Position numbers and translations under genes: made by a program
Notes under the pieces: model-generated
Told to the model about the DNA's origin: nothing
The model's database searches: none
What the model saw: the letters and a program-made list of their open reading frames with translations, nothing else
Shown: one piece after another, positions 10,770 through 21,226 of the stretch
How positions within the stretch are numbered: the stretch's first letter is position 1
Layout: each line of letters starts with the position of its first letter
DNA from: Branchipolynoe longqiensis
Lineage: Eukaryota > Annelida > Polychaeta > Phyllodocida > Polynoidae
Reading direction: 5' to 3'
DNA length: 64,000 bases
NCBI GenBank assembly: GCA_030323885.1
Contig: CM059198.1
Location: forward strand, 61,902,917-61,966,916

Positions 10770-11025
10770 CCATAGACTGTTTCCCTTGTGGCGTGTTTGC
10801 TTGTTCCGTGTTTGCTTATGACCTCGTGACACACTACACAGACAATGAATATGATCATTCTCTATGTTCCCAGTCAGTACATCACGGGTGTCGTGCGCAA
10901 GGCCATACAGTGCCTGAGTCAAACCTATGTGAACAGCCACTAAGCAAACCACAGGTTCATTTTCTGTGTGGCGTGTCACAAGGTCACAAGCAAACACAGA
11001 ACAAGGGAACATGCCATAAGCGAAC
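10770..11025. mobile_element. Foldback element with ~75-bp inverted arms
   Basis: Left arm TTCCCTTGTGGCGTGTTTGC ... GACCTCGTGACACACTACAC is repeated inverted at the right end (GTGTGGCGTGTCACAAGGTC ... GAACAAGGGAACATGCC). Both strands therefore encode a similar short peptide pattern (CSVFA-DLVT), an inverted-repeat artefact rather than a gene. A tRNA-like stretch with TGGGTTCGATC lies just upstream (10720-10735). Confidence 0.7.
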
Positions 11026-11559
11026 GGTTGATTGATTGATTGGTGGTTGCTTTATGGCATGTCGGCAGCATAGGCCATATTCACGGTGAGAAATGTTTGT
11101 TTTTTGTTCAAACCATCGCTTTTACATGTAAAAGCAGACAACCAATTATGTGCCAATAGACACTCATTAAATTAGAAAGCTCACAATCATATATTTGTGG
11201 TCAAGGGAAACAAATTCCCATAGAAAAAGAAAAGTTTTATTAATAATCGATAGAATCTATTTAGTAAACTAGATGAGGTGGTACAGTCCAGCTGCCCTCA
11301 AAAAGGCTAAAATGTTTTCCTGTTTTATCTTAGTAAAAAGGTCATGCATACTGTCTGCAGTGTAGAACTGTTGGTGCAGGGAACGGTCTGTGGATACACA
11401 GTCTTAAGGGGGTTAATATGTGTATTTATCTTGCCTTCTGCTCAGAAATACTCAGAAGAGTGAGATATGACAAGTTTGGGTGGTTCAGACTCAGTAAAAA
11501 AAACATTTTGTCAGTATATTTTCATTTCTTTTGGCTTTTTCTTGTTGTAAATGCTCCAC

Positions 11560-12590
11560 AGTCCAATGGAGCATCATATTTTCAAAACGAAAACAATTAC
11601 TTAGATTTGATTCTACATATCTACCTAAGGGCCCTGTCACACTACGACGTAACGACATCAACGTAGAGAGAACGTGAAGAACGTTGAACTTTTCGGCGTA
11701 GTATGCAAATTTGGGTACAAGTTGAACGTGGATGGGCGTAGTGGACGAGAGCGTAACGTCGGTAAAGCGTAGTGATACCATTATTCAATGAGAGAGGACA
11801 ACGTCATTATGCTAACGGAACGTTATGAACATTATTGCATCGCCAGAAGAACGTTACGTGACGTTACATACGTCATGATACGTTGAAGGTACGTTGAATG
11901 CATGTTCTCCTGACGTTCTCCTGACGTTCTCCTGACGTTCCCATTACGCCCCGTGGGCAGTTGCACTCGGTTTAATGTGGGTCAACGTAGTGGAACGTAG
12001 TTGAACGTAGTGAGCAGCATTGGAATAATGTCCGTTTAACATCATTGACATTCACTGAAAGTGAACAGAACATACGGCGAACGTAAACCCTTACGTTCGA
12101 GCTACATCAAAAGTTTTGAACATGTCCAAAACCTTGACGTAACTCTACATAACACGACGTAACATGACATAGCTCGACGTCAGTCTAACGTCATTCTGAC
12201 GTCATCATAACGTAACCCAACGTACGTCAATGTAATGTCGAAAAGTGTCCACGTCCGGATTAGGTTGGCTCATTGCATTGTAGTGTGACAGGGGTATTAG
12301 ATAGGTATACACTTAGTAAGCATCAATTGTGTTGCCACATAAAACTTAGAACGGAATACTGAGTCAATTTAATAGAACCTCTTACTGCCGAAACCTATGG
12401 TGTCAGAGTTTTGGCTTGCTTGCCAAAACTACTTTGCCATATTTGCACTTCAAATATATCAAAAGGAAGCCATTTAAAATAAAAGGTTACTTCAAACTAA
12501 AGTAAGGTAGATAATAACAATCAATTTAATATGTTTATCTCAGAAAAATGACAGAAAGTCAAAACCATTGGACTTTGCAACTTTAAGTTT
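11560..12590 (+). repeat. Dispersed repeat F, split by a TTAA-type MITE
   Basis: The left piece (11560-11628) carries AACAATTACTTAGATTTGAT. The right piece (12297-12590) carries ACTGAGTCAATTTAATAGAA, TTACTTCAAACTAAAGTAAG and TCAAAACCATTGGACTTTGC. Compared with the copy at 7233-7575, the intervening 11629-12296 is an insertion. Confidence 0.65.
11629..12296. mobile_element. CACACT-end MITE with ACGT-rich arms (copy E1)
   Basis: Ends GGGCCCTGTCACACTACGACG and TAGTGTGACAGGGG. The arms are packed with GAACGT, GACGTAAC, GTTCTCCTGAC and similar words on both strands. A near-palindromic core TTTTGAACATGTCCAAAACC lies at about 12110-12137. Flanks CTAA/TTAG look like a decayed TTAA site. No transposase is present. 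Confidence 0.75.
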
Positions 12591-12812
12591 TTTTTAAACA
12601 AATACTAATCAGTGCCGAGGCACTGGCCTTCTGGTTCTCTAGATTCATCATCCGAGATGGATAATTGAGGGCTTAAGCTGGTTGAAGCTGAATCCCATTG
12701 TTCTTCCCTGTCTGACATCCATGTTGAATGAGCAATCTATTGAAAAAGAACAGAAAAAGAAAGACTGGCTGAGAAAGCTGATAGCGCATACCAAGTGTAT
12801 GTGTGGGGTTAA

Positions 12813-13334
12813 GGCTGTGTCACACATCACCGGGTTGGGGAAACGGAAAGAAACCAAACAAAGTCGGTTGATATCCGGCAAAGTCTGGGTTGTGTTCTTT
12901 GCATATCTGTTGCATATCCAGTGATGTCCAGTGATATCCGGTTATATCCGGCCCGATCCATTAGAATTTTGAGCATGCACAAAACTTGTAACGGATTGTG
13001 CTGGACTGACCTATGTGGTTATTATCCATTCCCCATCCATTTCCCGTCCATTCCCCATCCATTTCCCGTCCATTCCCCATCCGTTCCCCATCCATTCCCA
13101 TCCGTTCCCGTCCATTACATATCCATTACACGTCCATTGCCATTCATTATAGTTATTTTTGTATTCTGAATTGTCTGTTGATCATTAGATACGTTATCAA
13201 CCATTACCGTCCGCTACCCGTCCGTTACCCATCCGTTACATAATCGATACATTTCAAGTCCGAATAACACTGGACTCTAATATTCTTTGTCCGGTTCAGT
13301 CTGTTGCTCAATCCGCCATAGTGTGACAGGTACT
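12813..13334. mobile_element. CACACT-end MITE with CCGGATAT and CCATTCCC arms (E2)
   Basis: Flanked by TTAA on the left (12809-12812) and TTAC on the right. Ends GGCTGTGTCACACATC and CCATAGTGTGACAGG. One arm has GATATCCGG words. The other is a run of CCATTCCCC/CCATCCGTT words (13023-13150), which creates the small frames rich in Pro, His and Ser. Core ATTTTGAGCATGCACAAAAC at 12966-12985. Confidence 0.75.
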
Positions 13335-13369
13335 TTACATACAGGATCGTACGATCTCACTGTGGATAC

Positions 13370-13692
13370 CGGACGCCGTAGCCGAATCGGTAGAGCGTGG
13401 GCCTCGCGTGCGGGAGATGGGGAGTTTTACTCCCGGTTGAGTCAAATCAATGACTTATAGAATTGATATGTGTCGCTTCCTAGCCTAGCGTTCGGCATTA
13501 ATAGGATAGGGGGAGGATTGGAAAGCTCATACTCAGGATAACGTGACTGAGCTGGATATTGGTGCCGGTGGCTTGATTTCCCAGTGAGGCAGCACTATAA
13601 AGTCCCCATGAGTGTGCATTGTCACAAGTCAGTACCCATCCTGATATGACCTTAGACGTTGTCAGGATGTAAAACTCCAACAACCAACCAAC
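13370..13692 (+). mobile_element. SINE-B, full length, CAACCAACC tail
   Basis: Head CGGACGCCGTAGCCGAATCG then GTAGAGCG, distinct from the SINE-A head. From AATCAATGACTTATAGAATT onward the body and tail (AAAACTCCAACAACCAACC) are the SINE-A body. This shows one body carried behind a second tRNA-like head. Confidence 0.85.
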
Positions 13693-13779
13693 AGTTGTGG
13701 CTCAGTATTAGATTGCATCTCTGTCAATGTCCTGCAGCATTGTGAGTGCTGTTGAACAAGATTTCAATGAAAGCTGTTT

Positions 13780-14088
13780 GCTTGTTGTTTTATGTCCTTG
13801 CAACATCTAAGATCACATCAGGATGGGTATCGAATTGTGATTTTATAGTGCTGCCCCACTGGTAAACCAGGCTACTAGCACCATGATCCAACATCCCGCA
13901 CAGTCATATTATCCGGATACTGCGCAAACCAGTCCTTGCCCAATCCTATTCATTCTGAGTGTCAGCCTAGGTAGCGATAAGTATCAATTTTGTAAGTCAT
14001 TGGTTTGACTCAGCATGGGTACAAACCCAAGAGTTCCTACACAGAAGCCAGTCAGCGTTCTTATCGATTCAGCCATCCAGTCTTCTAT
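13780..14088 (-). mobile_element. SINE copy, diverged
   Basis: Reversed: TTGTTGTTTTATGTCCTTGC, body, then TTTGACTCAGCATGGGTAC and CGATTCAGCCATCCAGTC. The head is too decayed to assign with confidence; CGATTCAGCCA leans to SINE-B and CCATCCAGTC to SINE-A. Confidence 0.75.
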
Positions 14089-14589
14089 ACTAGCAGGGGT
14101 GGTCCGACTCAAGAACAAATCAGGTAGAAGTGACCAACCGGTGTTAGGACAGGAAGCACTTTGCTGACCAGCTGCCTTGCTTACCTGCCCCAACAAGCAA
14201 CAGGGCTCCAAGCTGCTCTAGCTGTATCATAGAAACTTCCAGAATCAGCACACAATAGATTCACCTTCACCGCTTATATAATATTTGCATAAAGGTAAAC
14301 ATTTATACATACAGATAAATATATATTAGGATGCCTCGATACCTATAGTTGTGACGTCCTCAGCGAAAGCGAAAATCTCGTAGATAAAATATATTCTATA
14401 TGGGCATGTGAACACACTTCCCATTAAAAAAATAAAATAATTTCCAAGTTTTAATTTGATAAGAAGAGATACTAAACCTTGAGACAGATGAGGGTGATTG
14501 ATCTGCCTGGTATCTAGGAGATGTACAGAGTGAACAATTCCATTCCATGGCAATGTACGCGCGTTCAGGTCTTAGCAATTAAGTAACTA

Positions 14590-14757
14590 CAGTAAAACCT
14601 CTCTAAATCGACCGACCTTGGGACCGACTTTAAGTGGTCCATTTAGAGGGCTGGTCGGTTTAGGGAGTTATACTGTGATTACAATGGTCTTGTTGTGACC
14701 CAAATGAAGCAATCGGCATAGAGGAGTGGTCGATCTGTGGAGGTGGTCGGTTATGAC
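14590..14757. mobile_element. Short Tc1/pogo-like MITE, right end lost
   Basis: TA then CAGTAAAACCTCTCTAAATC opens the element. The interior matches the intact 178-bp copy at 53634-53811 in the opposite direction. The far TIR (TAGAGAGGTTTTACTG) is missing because the next repeat begins there. Confidence 0.7.
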
Positions 14758-15305
14758 GCTTCTCGCCAAAGTGCGTCGATGTATCTGATTTTTTGGCACT
14801 ACATTGGGATACGTCAGGAAGCGTTAAGCGCGCATTACGCGCTCGTTGGGATACGTTGATCTACGGCGACAGTTGGCGGCATGCATCAGGGGATCGGCAA
14901 AGTTTTGTGCTTGCACAAAACTTTCGACGTGCAACGACGCGCAGGTGCCAAGATTATGGCGACATTAGGGGCGCATCGAGATACGTTAAACGCGCTGGAA
15001 TATCGTTAAGCAAATGCTAGGCACACACAACGCGCGCATGAGGCTTGTTGCGCCAAACTGTTGGTTTGTTGGTTTGTTGTTGTTTTACATCCTAGCAACA
15101 TCTAAGGTCATAACAGGACGGTTAGCCAAACTTCTTTTTTTTTTTCTCTCATGCGTCGATATACGTTACCACAACGTTGGCCGCACGCTACCAACACATT
15201 GCGCTGACATCAAAATTTTTCCCACCGCTCCGAAAAGTTGGATGTTTCTCAACTTTTTTGCATGTTGGTGGCGCGCCGGCGAGAAGTGTCGTAATGTGAC
15301 AGCAC
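14758..15305. mobile_element. CACACT-family MITE with ACGC-rich arms (E3), left end unclear
   Basis: The right end GTCGTAATGTGACAG matches the family TIR. The arms are rich in CGTTAA, ACGCGC and GATACG. The core is AAAGTTTTGTGCTTGCACAA AACTTT at 14899-14926, read as two adjoining halves. A 60-bp reversed SINE tail (15063-15123) sits inside. No clean left TIR was found. Confidence 0.6.
15063..15123 (-). mobile_element. SINE 3' tail inserted in MITE E3
   Basis: GGTTTGTTGTTGTTTTACATC then CTAGCAACATCTAAGGTC: the AAACAAACAAA-type tail in reverse. A 3'-only fragment is what a strongly 5'-truncated retrotransposition would leave. Confidence 0.75.
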
Positions 15306-15540
15306 CATAGAAGTTATACTGTATATGGTATTGCTTTTTCAGTTAGATGTCTTTTAAGATTGATTACAATAATGTAGTGATCTACAAACGCCGTGTCCAA
15401 AAGAAACCCATGACTCGCTGCGAATTAATGTCTCATCTATTCATTTGGTTGTATATAATTGTTCATCTTAATATATTAAAGTTGCATAATCAGATAGCTT
15501 TGAGATAGCTTAGATAGATATACCATGTTGATCGGTATTA
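15305..15540. other. AT-rich, nothing recognised
   Basis: No coding or repeat signature seen. Confidence 0.4.
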
Positions 15541-15544
15541 TCCA

Positions 15545-15800
15545 CTTTCAAATCGTTTGAACTGACTTTGATTTCAAAGGGTTACAACTGCTTATTCCGA
15601 TGGTTTTGAGTTTATTTTCCCAAATGCTTTTAGATAAATACATGTGATCGGTGAAATGTAGCTTAGTTTAGTTTGAAATAACTGTTATTATAAATGGTAA
15701 ACTTTGGAAATCTTTGAAAGGAACAAATTTAAAATTAATTTTGGTGTGCATGTCAAAATTCTGACACCGTGGACTTCTGCAGTACCAGTTTCTCTTATAT
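15545..15800 (-). repeat. Diverged copy of dispersed repeat F
   Basis: Contains CCGATGGTTTTGAGTTTATT, AGTTTGAAATAACTGTTATT and GGACTTCTGCAGTA, reversed equivalents of repeat F landmarks. Confidence 0.5.
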
Positions 15801-15984
15801 TGCCTTATTCCCTTCTATTTAGTAATACATGGTTACTAAGTGCAAGGGTATCTATGGTGGATGTATAGGATCAATTTTGTTTGTTGGTAAAGTGTTTATC
15901 CATCTGAATATGACATTTGTCAGCGGCGGAGCACTGGTCTTCCGGCCATCTTACAAGTGGAAATTGACATTCTATATAATCTAA

Positions 15985-16770
15985 TACCCCTGTCACATTA
16001 CGACGTGTTTTCCGGCGAGCCGCCAACACGCGAAATATTTGCTAGCACGCTGGACACGTCCAAGTCTTTGGCGTCTTGGGAGAAAACTGGACGGGTTAGT
16101 AGTAGCATGCTATTAGCACGCAGCCAACATGGTTTGACGCGTGGCGGATGAAAGTGTCAACGTCCCGCCAGCGAGTTCCCAGCATGTTGTCAGCGTGTTG
16201 TCGGCGCGCTGTCGGTGCATTGACGTCATGGAGGCAGCGAGTTGGTACCGTGTTAGTACTGTGTGAATCCATACACACCCGCCACCAACACGTCAGGACT
16301 CGCCGGCAGAGCATCCAGACCCGCCGCCAACGCGTCCAGGCACGCCGGCAACACGTCCAACGCGCTGAGAAACGCTGGCGGAGCGCCGACAACGCGCCGA
16401 CAACACGCTGATGGTACGCTGGGAACCGGCTGGCGGGACGTTGCAGACACGCCGACGGAACGCTCATAGTTTGGCGAAAAAAATGCCAATGTTAACCGAC
16501 GTTGATCAATGTCCTGCCCGCGTTCCGCCGGCACGCCCCCAACGGGTTCGATGTGTTGCTAACATGTTGCTAACATGTCCGTAACGCCCCCTCCAACACG
16601 TCCACGCGCGTCGGTCGGCGCCGAAAGTTTTGTGCAAGCACAAAACTTTCGCCGCGGACCGACGCGCGCCGACGGCCTCCGACGTGTCAATTCACACGTT
16701 GCTATGTACCGACGTACCGGAAACGCCCCGGAAACGCCCCGGTACCGTACCGGTAACAAAAGAAAAATAT
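15985..16770. mobile_element. CACACT-family MITE with CGCC/ACACGCC arms (E4), right end missing
   Basis: The left end TACCCCTGTCACATTACGAC follows CTAA. The arms consist of GCCGACAACGCG/GCCGGCAACACG-type words on both strands and are very CpG-rich. Open Arg/Ala-rich frames on both strands are artefacts. The core at 16622-16651 is a perfect 14+2+14 palindrome (CGAAAGTTTTGTGC, AA, GCACAAAACTTTCG). The sequence stops near ACCGGTAAC without a TIR, so the right end is deleted. Confidence 0.7.
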
Positions 16771-16779
16771 TTGCTTTCA

Positions 16780-17280
16780 GATGAATAACAAATCTTGACC
16801 AAAATGAAAAAAAAGAATAAATATGGGCTAGCCTGGTCCGGTACCTGATCAATACTAGGGACCCTGGGGAGTAATCATTCCGCTTCAAGTTCAATGAATG
16901 AACATCACAAACGACTGAATCTAATAAAGGACCCTGGCTGCTTTCAAATCAATGCCCAGTGACAAGGAGAAGATGGCGGCTAGTAATTATCCTAGTAATA
17001 AGGACATTATGCTGCTGTCTGAGAGCCTGGGTCCGACTGGCAGCGTGTCGGAAACTAGTGCGGAGCAGGGCCTATATAAATAACTGCTGTATTCTGAGCT
17101 TATCGGATTATAAACAAGGACATGTTCTCCCAGTATATGCCCAGTACTGGATCTTAGTAGATCCAACTTCCTATGCGCAGAGTAAAAGGCTTAGTTCCCC
17201 TTTCTCCCACTGGAGCCACCTGCGGGTGGTTATTTCCTACCAGCCGGAGTATGCGCTGTATAATTCTTATATATCCCATC
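16780..17280. other. Unassigned sequence
   Basis: No recognised gene. The word TATAAACAAGGACA (17110-17122) recurs at about 52350 upstream of another TTATACTCGCATAATG motif, so part may belong to that dispersed element. Confidence 0.4.
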
Positions 17281-17470
17281 AATATTTGTGTGACACGAGT
17301 GATGTTTTCCGGGTATACAGGTACCGGGGAATGCCGGAGCTGGCGCCACCAGTCATGACACATGAAGGAGGCAGTACAGTGTATAGTGTAATAATAACAA
17401 TAATAATAAGGAAATAATTCCCTTCCACGCCTTTACACTCGCCTAATGCCTTACACATCACATACATATA
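17280..17470. repeat. TTATACTCGCATAATG element, copy 3
   Basis: GCTGGCGCCACCAGTCATG, GCAGTACAGTGTATAGTG, an (AATAAT)n stretch, then AAATAATTCCCTTCCACGCC and TTTACACTCGCCTAATGCC to CACATCACATACATA. Same module order as the other copies. Confidence 0.6.
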
Positions 17471-17598
17471 GAAATCGATTTATCTACATATTATATGCAT
17501 ACTTTTATTAATATAGATAATATATCTGGGTGTGTGCGTTCATCATAAAATGAGACAATCCTAACATGAATATAGATTTCTAATTTGAATTATTTGCT

Positions 17599-18363
17599 TT
17601 AAGGCCCTGTCACACTACGACGTTTCCCCCGGCGCGCCGGCAACGCGCAAAATATTTGCAACCCGTCGAGAAACGTCAAACTTTTCGGCGCTTTGGGAGA
17701 AAGTTTGACGCGGCGCAGCGTGTTAGTGGCGGGTTGGAGGCGCGTTATTGGCGCGTTAGTAGCGCGTTATTGGCGTGTTGTCGGCGCGTTGTCGGCGCGT
17801 TTACGGCGTGGAGGCAGCGCGTTGGTATCGTGTTAGTATTGCGTGAACCAGTACATACCCGCCAGCAACACGTTAGGACGCGCCCGCAGCGCGTCCACAG
17901 CGCGCGGCCAACGCATCCAGCAACGCCAATGGCATGCCCACAACACGTCGATGGGACGTTCCCGACGCGCCGACGGAACGCTCCCATTTTGGGGGGAAAA
18001 AAGCCAACGTTAACCAACGTTGATCAACGTCCTGCCAGCGTTCCGCCGGCGCGCCGCCAACGCGTGTCGACGTGTTGCTAACGCGTCCGTAACGCGCCCT
18101 CCAACCCGTTGGCGCGCGTCGCCGCGCGTCCAAAGTTTTGTGCATGCACAAAACCTCGACGCGCCCCGACGCGCCCCGACGCGCGGGTCGACGTGTCCAT
18201 TCACACGTTGCTATGTACCGACGCGCCGGTAACGCGCCGGTAACGCGCCGGTAACGCGCCGGTAACGTACCGGACGTGTACCGACGTGTTAAACAAAAAC
18301 CCAACCCGTCGGCACGCGTCGAAGCGCGTTGGTGAGAAACGTCGTAGTGTGACAGGGCCTTAA
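17599..18363. mobile_element. CACACT-end MITE, intact with TTAA duplication (E5)
   Basis: Best-preserved member. The 757-bp element at 17603-18359 starts GGCCCTGTCACACTACGACG and ends CGTCGTAGTGTGACAGGGCC, a perfect 20-bp TIR flanked on both sides by TTAA (17599-17602, 18360-18363). The arms are CpG-dense GCGCGTTGTCGGCGCG and CGGTAACGCGC words. The core CAAAGTTTTGTGCATGCACA AAACCTC lies at 18131-18158, read as adjoining parts. TTAA duplication points to the piggyBac or Kolobok superfamily; the element has no transposase. Confidence 0.9.
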
Positions 18364-18427
18364 GCTGAAAGATATACATAGTTTCGCAAATAAGCCAAAC
18401 ACTAAAAAGCGTTGTATAACTAACTTT

Positions 18428-18535
18428 CCAGTATCACAGCTGTCCAGCGTTGAAAACAAGCACCCCCACAGGAGCTTATACGTTATGGGCAGAATAAAAA
18501 AACTTGTCACAAAAAAAACACAAAAAAAAAAAAAC
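18428..18535 (+). mobile_element. LINE 3'-UTR fragment with poly(A)
   Basis: AGCTGTCCAGCGTTGAAAAC, then TTATACGTTATGGGCAGAAT and an A-rich tail. The same 3' end occurs at 41.4, 42.8 and 50.2 kb, so it is the 3' terminus of one LINE family, 5'-truncated here. Confidence 0.65.
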
Positions 18536-18597
18536 TGGCCAATCGAATACTGACCGGTCACTCCAATATCAGTTTGATCAAATATGGCAGGCCACTG

Positions 18598-18972
18598 AAC
18601 ACTGCCGGGAGTCCTGGCTGGTCCGGGTTAAACCGTGGTTAAACGTGGCTCATCCCGGTTAAAAATCGCCTGGACAGCCCCGGACGGGCTCGGACCCTAC
18701 CCGCACTACCCCAGGATTACACCCGGATCATCCCAGACGATGCCGGATTGAGCCCGGATCGCAATATTCCCCGGACTGCCCCGGATGTTTTAAACATTTT
18801 GAAGCATCCGGGGCAGACCCTGGATATGGCCAGACCAGCCACGGACCAGACACGGATCACCAAGGACCAGCCATAGATGAGCCACAGATCATGCCAGATC
18901 GCCACGGACCATGCCGGATCACTGTCCGGGGCTCGTCGGGCCCCTGATCTGGGTAGGTGTGACTGGGGCTTT
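18598..18972. mobile_element. CACACC-family MITE with CCGGA arms (E6), left end unclear
   Basis: Dense in CCCGGAT, GCCGGAT and CACGGACCA words on both strands. The right end GGTGTGACTGGGGC is followed by TTTAG. No matching left TIR and no core palindrome were found, so it is probably truncated. Confidence 0.5.
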
Positions 18973-18974
18973 AG

Positions 18975-19628
18975 CGACTCGGGCAACAGCTCATGTGCTC
19001 AAACTATGCAAATATGACTAGCGGGAAGGTCATATGCATCCATGCCCCTGTCCTCCCTCTCCTCCCCACCATCAGTCTCACTCGCGCTGAATTTTTACTT
19101 TAATAAATGGAGGACCTCTGTTATGTCCAGCCAGAGTTCGCCCAACTTATCACATTGTCTCCTTACTGTGAGATAAAACAAATAATATGTGAGATAATAT
19201 TCACCGTTTGGTAGAGTTGGTACCCGGATCTGTGGCTGTGCAAGTAGGCTGTAGGGAAATACGATACAGACAAGAAGAAAGAGAAAGTAACAGTGAAGAG
19301 AGTAAGGGAAGGCACGCCTTCTATCTTTATGTTTATAGTACATAGGTTCCTTGATAGGGTGTCACACCACCCCTGTCAACCAATAGGAGAACAGCATTTC
19401 CAGTCCCCATGACAACAGATTGTCTGCCTAGCACCAGTGGCTGCCTGGCCACCACCAACCCTGATCTAGCTGCTCCTCACAGCCTGATTGTGTTGACCGC
19501 TACTGGATTTTGTTGACCCCTACTCAGGCAGAAGGCCAGGTCCTGAGTGCAACTGCACTCAGGCCTGCCAGCACTCACTATGTCATCCACATGGAACTCA
19601 GCTATAAACCAACCAATACATAAATATA
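18975..19628. other. Unassigned sequence
   Basis: Contains an 82-residue reverse frame (19095-19343) with a hydrophobic stretch but no recognised family, and GCTACTGGATTTTGTTGACC in two variants near 19498-19520. No convincing gene. Confidence 0.4.
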
Positions 19629-19890
19629 CATATGAGACTGTCTCAAAAGGTGCTAAGCAATATGGGATAACAATTTGTCCCTAGTAACGATCAACACACT
19701 ATCTACATATGCATTTGCTCAGGATAAACTGATTTGTTTTTTACATGGTGTTTCATAATCCCAATAGAATACATATTGATTTGAAGCAAATGTCCATCCG
19801 TTTTCAGTGTAACCGTTTCTGTGCTGTTTTGTGTCAATCGTTACTATGGACAAAAAAACGAAGAGCTAGCATCTTTTGAGACAGGCTCAT
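19629..19890. mobile_element. Short TIR element, intact copy (GAGACTGTCTCAAAA ends)
   Basis: Begins GAGACTGTCTCAAAAGGTGC and ends GCATCTTTTGAGACAGGCTC; the ends are inverted. A partial reversed copy at 62375-62850 carries another MITE inside it. This copy supplies the empty site (ATATGGGATAAC on this strand). Confidence 0.7.
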
Positions 19891-19964
19891 ATACATACAG
19901 ATACATACAAGCTCAACTGGCTGGGCATACAAATAACACATCACATAATAGCACCACCCCCCCT

Positions 19965-20080
19965 GCGGTATAGTTACATATAGTTAAATATTACATATAG
20001 TTAAATATGACACATATAGTTAAATATGACACTGCATATAGTTAAATATGACATTTTACATATAGTTAAATGTGACACTG
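19965..20080. repeat. Short tandem repeat, ~18-bp unit
   Basis: About five copies of ACATATAGTTAAATATGAC with small length changes. Confidence 0.8.
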
Positions 20081-20216
20081 CTCTTACTATGGCTGCCATT
20101 GTTGTAAATTGGCTTTAGGTGGAGTGGGGGGGGGTGAGGTTCTACAGTGAACCGCGTTATTAACTTACAGATTACTTACAGATCCTCTTCTGGCTGAACG
20201 AGACCCAATTGGGCCT

Positions 20217-20545
20217 CTAATGCCAGCTCCTTATGGCAGAAAAGAACTTTTTTTGGCACACATATGGAGGTCGACAGTAGGCTACCCTGAAGTCATATAA
20301 TTGTGGGTGTCCTCTCCAATGTCTATCCAGCCTTCTCTCCAATGCTTGTACCATTGGTGCTTCAACCACTTGGTCTGTTAGACTGTTCCATAGATCTGTC
20401 ACTCGAAAGGAAAATGCGTGTTTCCTGACCTCAAGTCTGGGCCTCTCCTTGAAGATCTTATACCACTGGCCTCTGGTGCTACTGTTTGTTTTGATGTTGA
20501 ACAAACCTGTTGTGACATCACTGTCATAGACTCCAGTTATGGTTT
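20217..20545 (-). pseudogene. CR1/L2-like LINE C-terminal fragment
   Basis: The reverse frame has the typical end of CR1/L2-group reverse transcriptase ORFs: RGQWYKIFKERPRLEVRKHA, then FSFRVTDLWNSL and RLDRHW near the C terminus. It ends at a stop at 20217. Upstream on the same strand it runs directly into the tail of a SINE (20545 on), so RT and endonuclease are absent. Nonfunctional remnant. Confidence 0.75.
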
Positions 20546-20874
20546 GTTTCTTTGTTGGAATTTTACATCCTGGCAACATCTAAGATCATATCAGGATGGG
20601 AGCCAACTTGTGACCACGCACACTCATGGTGACATTATAGTCTGCCCCACTGGGACACCAGGCTGCCGTTACCAAGATCCAATATTCCACTTAGTCACCA
20701 TTATCCTGACATTGAGCAAACCAGTCCCAGCCCAATCCTATTAATGCCAAGAGCCAGTCTAGCAAGTGACAAGACTCAATTTTATAAGTCATTGGTTTGA
20801 CTCGACCGGGAAGCAAACTCTCGACCTTCCACATGGCAAGCCTGCGCTCTACCAATTCAGCTAGTGTGTCTGGT
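20545..20874 (-). mobile_element. SINE-B, full length
   Basis: Reversed: GTTGGAATTTTACATCCTGG tail, shared body, then GACTCGACCGGGAAGCAAAC and TCTACCAATTCAGCTAGTG as the head. The head is partly repeated at 20911-20985. Confidence 0.8.
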
Positions 20875-20910
20875 AACCTTGTTATGGAATGGAGATTGTG
20901 TATGGCAAGG

Positions 20911-20985
20911 AATCGACCGAGAAGAAAACTCTCGACCTTCCGCATGGCAAGCCTGCGCTCTACCAATTGGGCTAATGTGTCTGGT
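20911..20985 (-). repeat. Tandem extra copy of the SINE-B head
   Basis: GACCTTCCGCATGGCAAGCC and TGCGCTCTACCAATTGGGCT repeat the preceding head about 115 bp further on, with a 36-bp spacer. It could be a local duplication or a second 3'-deleted copy. Confidence 0.65.
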
Positions 20986-21089
20986 GGTTCATTGCATGAC
21001 AGCAGTCTGGGACTGCTGGCAGCTGCAAAGTGCTCGCCAATTGAACGCGCTAATTCGAGCTTAATTAAACTGAAAGGAGACGCTGCAAG

Positions 21090-21163
21090 CATGTGGGACC
21101 GTCCTCGTATGACCTTAGATGTTGCCAGGACGTAAAAAAACAACAACAAACAAACAAACAAAG
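21090..21163 (+). mobile_element. SINE 3' tail fragment, AAACAAACAAA type
   Basis: GACCGTCCTCGTATGACCTT, AGATGTTGCCAGGACGTAAA and (CAAA)n. Confidence 0.8.
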
Positions 21164-21226
21164 CAAGCATAAGGTCTCTGATTCGTAGTCCTGGTCAAGC
21201 ACCACGTGACAGCTTTACTAAAAATC

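Noticed and set aside
16096..16534. Arg/Ala-rich frames on both strands
   Set aside because: They read the CpG word-repeat arms of MITE E4 and appear on both strands alike.
19095..19343. Small membrane protein with a hydrophobic segment
   Set aside because: A single short frame without family resemblance, conserved context or neighbouring exons.
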